Source: Ferruginibacter sp. (GTDB lineage Bacteria > Bacteroidota > Bacteroidia > Chitinophagales > Chitinophagaceae). Taken from it: a stretch of 9,521 nucleotides of DNA. The notes under the pieces are model-generated. The model saw only the letters and a list, made by a program, of their open reading frames with translations. It was not told where the DNA came from and did no database searches. Shown here piece by piece: positions 6,569 through 9,521 of the stretch; position 1 is the first letter of the stretch; each line of letters starts with the position of its first letter. The DNA lies in assembly GCA_025352435.1 (NCBI GenBank), contig JANXTN010000324.1:1-9521 (forward strand), in the 5' to 3' direction. A program made the translations under genes and the position numbers.

Positions 6569-8116
6569 ATGAAAAAAACCACCTTACTGTTTTTAGTTTA
6601 TTCAATATTTTTTTCTGCGCAGGCGCAAATGCCTGAAAGTTCTATTGACTCTCTTGTAAATCTGACCTTAAAAACTTTTGATGTTCCGGGCATTGCAGTA
6701 GCAATTGTAAAAGATGGTAAAGTAGTTCATTCAAAAGGCTATGGCGTAAGGAGCCTTGTAAATAATTTACCTGTAGATGAAAATACTTTGTTCGGTATAG
6801 CATCTAACAGCAAAGCTTTTACAAGTGCAGCGCTTGGTATGTTGGTAGATGAGGGAAAGCTAAAATGGGATGATAAAGTAAGAGATTTCATTCCTGAATT
6901 TAAAATGTACGATCCTTATGTAACGGATGCATTCACTGTGAGAGATTTGCTTACACACCGCAGTGGTCTTGGGCTAGGCAGTGGTGATTTGATGTTTTTT
7001 CCTGATGGCGGCAATTTTACGAGAGCTGAAATGATCTATAATTTGCGTTACTTAAAACCTGTTTCTGAATTTCGTACAAAATACGATTACGACAATAACT
7101 TATACATTGTAGCAGGCGAAGTGATTGCAAAAATAAGTGGCATGAGCTGGGAAGAATTTGTGGAGCAGCGCATCATGAAACCAATTGGTTTTACATCTTC
7201 TAAAACATCTTATAACAGAGTAACAAACAATCCAAATATTATTGATGCGCATGCACCTGCCGATGGAAAAGTTATCATGATACCGCATGACTGGAACCCT
7301 GTAGCAAATGCAGCAGGTGGCATTATGAGTAACCTTACTGACCTTTCAAAATGGATCATTTTGCAAATGAATGATGGAAAATATGGCGATGGCAAAAGAC
7401 TTTTCAGCAAAGCTGTGCATGACGAAATGTGGAGCCCACAAACCATCATTCAACAGGCACAGGGTGGCCCTTATAACACACACTTTTCTTCATACGGCTT
7501 AGGTTGGTTTTTAAGTGATGTAAAAGGTTACAAGCAGGTTACACATACCGGCGGACTCGCAGGTACCGTTACACAAATCACACTATTGCCTGAGCTAAAA
7601 CTTGGCATAATCGTTCTTACCAATCAACAGTCCGGTGCAGCTTTTAGCGCCATCACCAATACAATTAAAGACAGTTATCTTAGTTATCCAAACCGTGGCT
7701 GGGTAAAGACTTACAGCGATAGAGTAGCGGGTGGCAATGCTGCAGCTAAAAAAATTACTGATCAAATAGCAGCTGATTTAGCAGCACAACAGAAAATGGG
7801 TTCAGTAAAAATTATTGATAGCTTATTTACAGGCAAATACAACGATAAATGGTTTGGTGATGTATATATTACTTCTAAAAATGGTGCGCTGTGGTTTGCA
7901 TCTGTAAAGTCTCCGAGACTCAACGGTTATGTAACGCCTTGCAAAGCCAATACTTTCATTGTGAAGTGGACTGACAGAAGCTTTGATGCAGATGCATACA
8001 TTATGTTCAACATGGATAGAAACGGCAAGGCAAGCTCCTTTACAATGGAGTCCATTTCGCCGCTCACAGATTTTAGTTTTGATTTTCAGGATCTGGATAT
8101 GAAGAGGGTGAAGTAG
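6569..8116 (+). CDS. Secreted serine hydrolase, beta-lactamase/penicillin-binding-protein type, with DUF3471-like C-terminus
   Basis: The 515-residue protein starts with a signal peptide (MKKTTLLFLVYSIFFSAQA before Q20), so it acts in the periplasm or at the surface. Residues of about 24-375 are a class C beta-lactamase-like domain. The catalytic SxxK is S79-N-S-K82 (GIASNSKAFTS), the YxN is Y174-D-N176, and the HTG motif is H326-T-G328 (THTGGLAG). Residues of about 410-510 resemble the DUF3471 beta-barrel appended to many such enzymes. Members include esterases and D-amino-acid peptidases; true antibiotic resistance cannot be assumed. The frame is open back to 6401, but the signal peptide begins only at ATG 6569 (or 6563, two codons earlier). 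The gene ends with two consecutive in-frame stops, TAG TGA (8114-8119). The next gene is 493 bp downstream on the same strand, behind strong secondary structures, so an operon is unlikely. Confidence 0.93.
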   Translation: MKKTTLLFLVYSIFFSAQAQMPESSIDSLVNLTLKTFDVPGIAVAIVKDGKVVHSKGYGVRSLVNNLPVDENTLFGIASNSKAFTSAALGMLVDEGKLKWDDKVRDFIPEFKMYDPYVTDAFTVRDLLTHRSGLGLGSGDLMFFPDGGNFTRAEMIYNLRYLKPVSEFRTKYDYDNNLYIVAGEVIAKISGMSWEEFVEQRIMKPIGFTSSKTSYNRVTNNPNIIDAHAPADGKVIMIPHDWNPVANAAGGIMSNLTDLSKWIILQMNDGKYGDGKRLFSKAVHDEMWSPQTIIQQAQGGPYNTHFSSYGLGWFLSDVKGYKQVTHTGGLAGTVTQITLLPELKLGIIVLTNQQSGAAFSAITNTIKDSYLSYPNRGWVKTYSDRVAGGNAAAKKITDQIAADLAAQQKMGSVKIIDSLFTGKYNDKWFGDVYITSKNGALWFASVKSPRLNGYVTPCKANTFIVKWTDRSFDADAYIMFNMDRNGKASSFTMESISPLTDFSFDFQDLDMKRVK

Positions 8117-8152
8117 TGAATTGTCAGTTGTGAATTGCGAATGGTGACTTGT
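8117..8152 (+). repeat. Degenerate short tandem repeat (TGAATTG-like)
   Basis: Directly after the hydrolase stop, TGAATTG occurs at 8117-8123 and 8131-8137, with related units CAGTTG, CGAATGG and TGACTTG between and after them. Units of this kind, about 7-8 bases and imperfect, are seen after genes in Bacteroidota. No function is evident. Confidence 0.4.
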
Positions 8153-8200
8153 TATTTTACTTGGGGCTCTACTTTTTAAATCTATATTCAGCAGTTGTTC

Positions 8201-8275
8201 GGGCTTTGCGTTGCTACCTTTTTATTCCGCCTCTAGCGGATCGTAAAAAGGATATCCACTGCAATCCCGCAGCCC
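8201..8275. repeat. REP-like palindromic element
   Basis: A 75-bp block folds into one long interrupted hairpin. From outside in the pairs are GGGCT/AGCCC (8201-8205, 8271-8275), GCG/CGC (8208-8210, 8268-8270), TTGC/GCAA (8211-8214, 8261-8264), CCTTTTTA/TAAAAAGG (8217-8224, 8244-8251) and TCCGC/GCGGA (8226-8230, 8236-8240) around the loop CTCTA. The layout, with bulges and paired pyrimidine/purine tracts, resembles dispersed intergenic palindromes I recall from Chitinophagaceae genomes. Only one copy is in the window, so its repeat status is an inference. Confidence 0.55.
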
Positions 8276-8409
8276 AATGTCATTTAGTGAAGGATTGTAA
8301 GGACTAAGTTAGTTGAAGTGGATGCGAGCATCATACGATTAAAACCCAGTTTGGACAGGCTCAACCTGACAGCTCATTTTCTTAACTAAATGAGATTGTC
8401 CCGCAGCCC
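8266..8409 (+). repeat. 10-bp direct repeat framing a structured segment
   Basis: CCCGCAGCCC occurs at 8266-8275 and again at 8400-8409, 134 bp apart. The first copy is the 3' arm of the REP-like palindrome; the second has no matching 5' arm. The spacing encloses the imperfect stem element 8275-8398. Such a layout could come from insertion, or from partial duplication of a palindromic repeat. Confidence 0.5.
8275..8398. other. 124-nt element closed by a 20-nt imperfect stem
   Basis: Arms 8275-8294 and 8379-8398 pair at 18 of 20 positions (CAAT/ATTG, then TCATTTAGT/ACTAAATGA, then AAGGA with TTCTT, including one G-U), interrupted only by two 1x1 mismatches. Inside are small hairpins GATGC-GA-GCATC (8321-8332) and CAGG-CTCAA-CCTG (8356-8368), and ACTAA-G-TTAGT (8303-8313). 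TTAGTT (8309-8314) could pair with AACTAA (8384-8389), competing with the outer stem. It may be a structured RNA, a 5' leader element of the FAS1 gene, or a small non-autonomous mobile element. I do not recognise a known family. Confidence 0.45.
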
Positions 8410-8609
8410 TTGGGAAGTAAATCTTTTTTCATCTCGTATTCAATTACGGGGAAATAATTATACAGTACACCCCAATCTTCCCCATATTAAAATATTAAAA
8501 TTTTTTCAGCCTTGTAAAAGATGTAACTATTGTGAGAGGCATCTTTTTTGCCTTATCGGTCATAGCAATACAATAAAGTATTTTGCTACTAAATTATAAA
8601 TCATTTCTT
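8410..8609 (+). other. FAS1 gene upstream region with terminator-like hairpin
   Basis: This 200-bp stretch precedes the FAS1 lipoprotein gene. AAAAGATG (8516-8523) pairs perfectly with CATCTTTT (8540-8547) around a 16-nt loop, and two further T follow, so the hairpin resembles a weak terminator or attenuator about 60 nt ahead of the start codon. A direct repeat ATATTAAA occurs twice at 8484-8499. TATTTTG (8579-8585) is a possible, imperfect -7 box. No coding region with recognisable content is seen. Confidence 0.35.
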
Positions 8610-9179
8610 ATGAAATCAATTTCAGTTGCCATTCTTTTAATGAGTGCAATTACATTAACAAACTGTTCATCTTCTAACATGATGGGCGATTCTTCTAAAC
8701 CAGTTATGGTTGGTGGCGCACAAATGTTTTCAACAAAAAATATTGTTGAAAATGCAATGAATTCAAGTGAGCATACTACTCTTGTAGCTGCAGTAAAAGC
8801 TGCAGGTCTGGTAGAAACTTTACAGGGAGCCGGTCCATTTACTGTATTTGCACCTACTAATGCTGCATTCGATTTACTACCCGCAGGTTCGGTAGATCTT
8901 TTAGTAAAGCCATATAATAAAATGACACTTACAAAAATCCTTACCTCACATGTAGTTGCAGGTAGAATGAGTGGTGCTGATTTAGCAAAAATGATAAAAG
9001 ACGGAAATGGTTCTGCGTTTTTAACCACTTTATCAGGGCATAAATTAATGTTGTCGCGCCAGGGAGATGCTATTCTAATCAAAGATGAAAATGGCGGAAC
9101 TGCGCAGGTAACTACTGCAAATGTTTTCCAGAGTAATGGTGTTATTCATGTAATTGATCATGTTTTAATTCCCTCTTAA
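8610..9179 (+). CDS. FAS1 (fasciclin) domain lipoprotein
   Basis: This 189-residue protein is a single-domain FAS1 protein, a family linked to adhesion or extracellular matrix binding. Residues 1-18 are a lipoprotein-type signal with C19 (ITLTNC-SSS), so it should be lipid-anchored; Asn at -1 is unusual for a lipobox. Residues of about 43-189 are the FAS1 fold: NIVENAMNSSEHTTLVAAVK (44-63), the H1 motif GPFTVFAPTNAAF (75-87), the TSHVV segment with the conserved His114, and the H2 motif GVIHVIDHVLIP (177-188). The ATG at 8610 is preferred over an in-frame TTG at 8583 because the signal peptide starts there. The gene is monocistronic: it follows a long structured leader and ends 17 nt before a hairpin that belongs to the adjoining IS end. 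The ligand is unknown. Confidence 0.93.
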   Translation: MKSISVAILLMSAITLTNCSSSNMMGDSSKPVMVGGAQMFSTKNIVENAMNSSEHTTLVAAVKAAGLVETLQGAGPFTVFAPTNAAFDLLPAGSVDLLVKPYNKMTLTKILTSHVVAGRMSGADLAKMIKDGNGSAFLTTLSGHKLMLSRQGDAILIKDENGGTAQVTTANVFQSNGVIHVIDHVLIPS

Positions 9180-9196
9180 TAAAAAATAATCACTAC

Positions 9197-9235
9197 AAAA
9201 AAGAGGCTGTCTCATAAGTAGACGACCTCTTTTTT
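9197..9235 (+). terminator. Terminator hairpin at the FAS1/IS junction
   Basis: AAAAAAGAGG (9197-9206) pairs with CCTCTTTTTT (9226-9235), and within it GTCT (9209-9212) pairs with AGAC (9220-9223) around CATAAGT. The descending arm supplies the U-run. It would terminate FAS1 transcription and also shield the transposase gene from read-through. The inner part GAGGCTGTCTCATAAG looks like an IS terminal sequence, so the hairpin probably spans the IS end. Confidence 0.75.
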
Positions 9236-9521
9236 ATTTTCAGAAAATTGGGATGGTTTTTCCACATCGTGGATGTATAACTAAAGAGCTTATTTTTTGC
9301 AGCAGGTTTTACTTACTTTTTGTCTTTACTGTATGGCAAAAGGACCCGTATTAAAACCCGTATTTAAAGCATACCACCAGCGACAGGGGATGTTACTTCC
9401 ACCGAGTTTAGATGAACTTATTGCTGCAAAACATCCTGTTCGTATTGTAGATGAAGTGCTTGGTAAAATCAATATTCAACCGCTTATAAACTGTTATGTA
9501 AGTGGTGGTGCAGCAAGCTAT
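9203..9521 (+). mobile_element. IS1182-like insertion sequence, left end (partial)
   Basis: The block contains the start of an IS1182-type transposase (from 9333) preceded by about 130 bp of non-coding DNA that begins with GAGGCTGTCTCATAAG, a sequence of the kind found at IS ends. A small hairpin TCCAC-ATC-GTGGA lies at 9261-9273. The right end is outside the window, so the terminal inverted repeat and any target duplication cannot be confirmed; the left boundary is uncertain by several bases. Confidence 0.65.
9333..9521 (+). CDS. IS1182 family transposase, N-terminal part
   Basis: Sixty-three codons are in the window and the frame is open at the right edge. The peptide contains FKAYHQRQGMLLPPSLDEL followed by IAAKHPVRIVDEVLGKI and ends in VSGGAASY. 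This matches the N-terminal pattern of IS1182 (IS5-like DDE) transposases: F..Y.Q.Q..LLPPSL.ELI...HPVR.V..V, then a GG..SYHP segment. That region precedes the DDE catalytic core, which is not in the window. The ATG at 9333 puts the conserved FKAY segment at residue 11, a normal position. Whether the full element is intact cannot be judged. Confidence 0.88.
   Translation, partial: MAKGPVLKPVFKAYHQRQGMLLPPSLDELIAAKHPVRIVDEVLGKINIQPLINCYVSGGAASY

Noticed and set aside
6569..8116. Antibiotic-resistance beta-lactamase
   Set aside because: The SxxK, YxN and HTG motifs place it in the broad serine hydrolase family with a DUF3471-like tail; most such proteins are esterases or peptidases, and nothing here shows resistance activity.
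8390..8599. Plus-strand 69-codon frame upstream of FAS1
   Set aside because: It starts inside the structured element, crosses the terminator-like hairpin, and has no recognisable content.
8583..8609. TTG start nine codons upstream of the FAS1 ATG
   Set aside because: It lies in the possible -7 box and would put a polar extension before the lipoprotein signal peptide; the ATG at 8610 is preferred.
8117..8609. CRISPR array or tRNA in the long non-coding region
   Set aside because: There are no regularly spaced identical repeats, and no cloverleaf or CCA-type tRNA pattern on either strand; the repeats present are palindromic or degenerate.
8594..9082. Minus-strand 162-codon frame opposite the FAS1 gene
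   Set aside because: It is antisense to a clearly recognisable FAS1 domain and has no family resemblance of its own.

Overview
The window looks like chromosomal DNA of an AT-rich Bacteroidota species, most likely Chitinophagaceae or a close relative. The evidence is the type of proteins encoded (GH92 mannosidase with a CBM-like tail, M28 peptidase with a Sec signal, FAS1 lipoprotein, SSB with a DDDLPF tip), the near absence of Shine-Dalgarno sequences, and promoters that fit the Bacteroidota sigma-A consensus (TANNTTTG at -7, TTTG near -33). The lineage call is an inference from protein style, not a database result.

Layout. Positions 2-130 (+) are the last 42 codons of a zinc alcohol dehydrogenase, closed by a perfect 24-bp hairpin shared with the convergent gene. 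Positions 206-6231 are a minus-strand block, listed here in transcription order: a helix-turn-helix/S24 (LexA-like) regulator, ssb, a GH92 alpha-mannosidase with two C-terminal accessory domains, and a secreted M28 zinc peptidase. ssb and the GH92 gene each have a clear -7 box, and a rho-independent terminator separates them, so this is mostly a row of separate units; only GH92 and M28 lack a visible terminator between them. The regulator diverges from a plus-strand secreted serine hydrolase (beta-lactamase/DUF3471 type), followed by a 493-bp non-coding region rich in inverted repeats, a FAS1 lipoprotein, and the left end of an IS1182-like insertion sequence that runs off the window.

How the parts may work together. 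The two secreted hydrolases next to each other (mannosidase and peptidase) suit the breakdown of mannosylated glycoproteins outside the cytoplasm, but no SusC/SusD pair is present. The regulator keeps an Ala-Gly dipeptide and a Ser/Lys dyad spaced almost as in LexA. Its own promoter carries two ACTAA-N5-TTAG(T/C) sites, and a weaker version overlaps the -7 box of ssb. This is the best candidate for a small, undescribed damage-response circuit here, but it is inferred.

The other notable region is 8117-8609. It holds a REP-like palindrome (8201-8275), then a 124-nt element closed by a 20-nt imperfect stem and framed by a 10-bp direct repeat, then a terminator-like hairpin ahead of the FAS1 gene.
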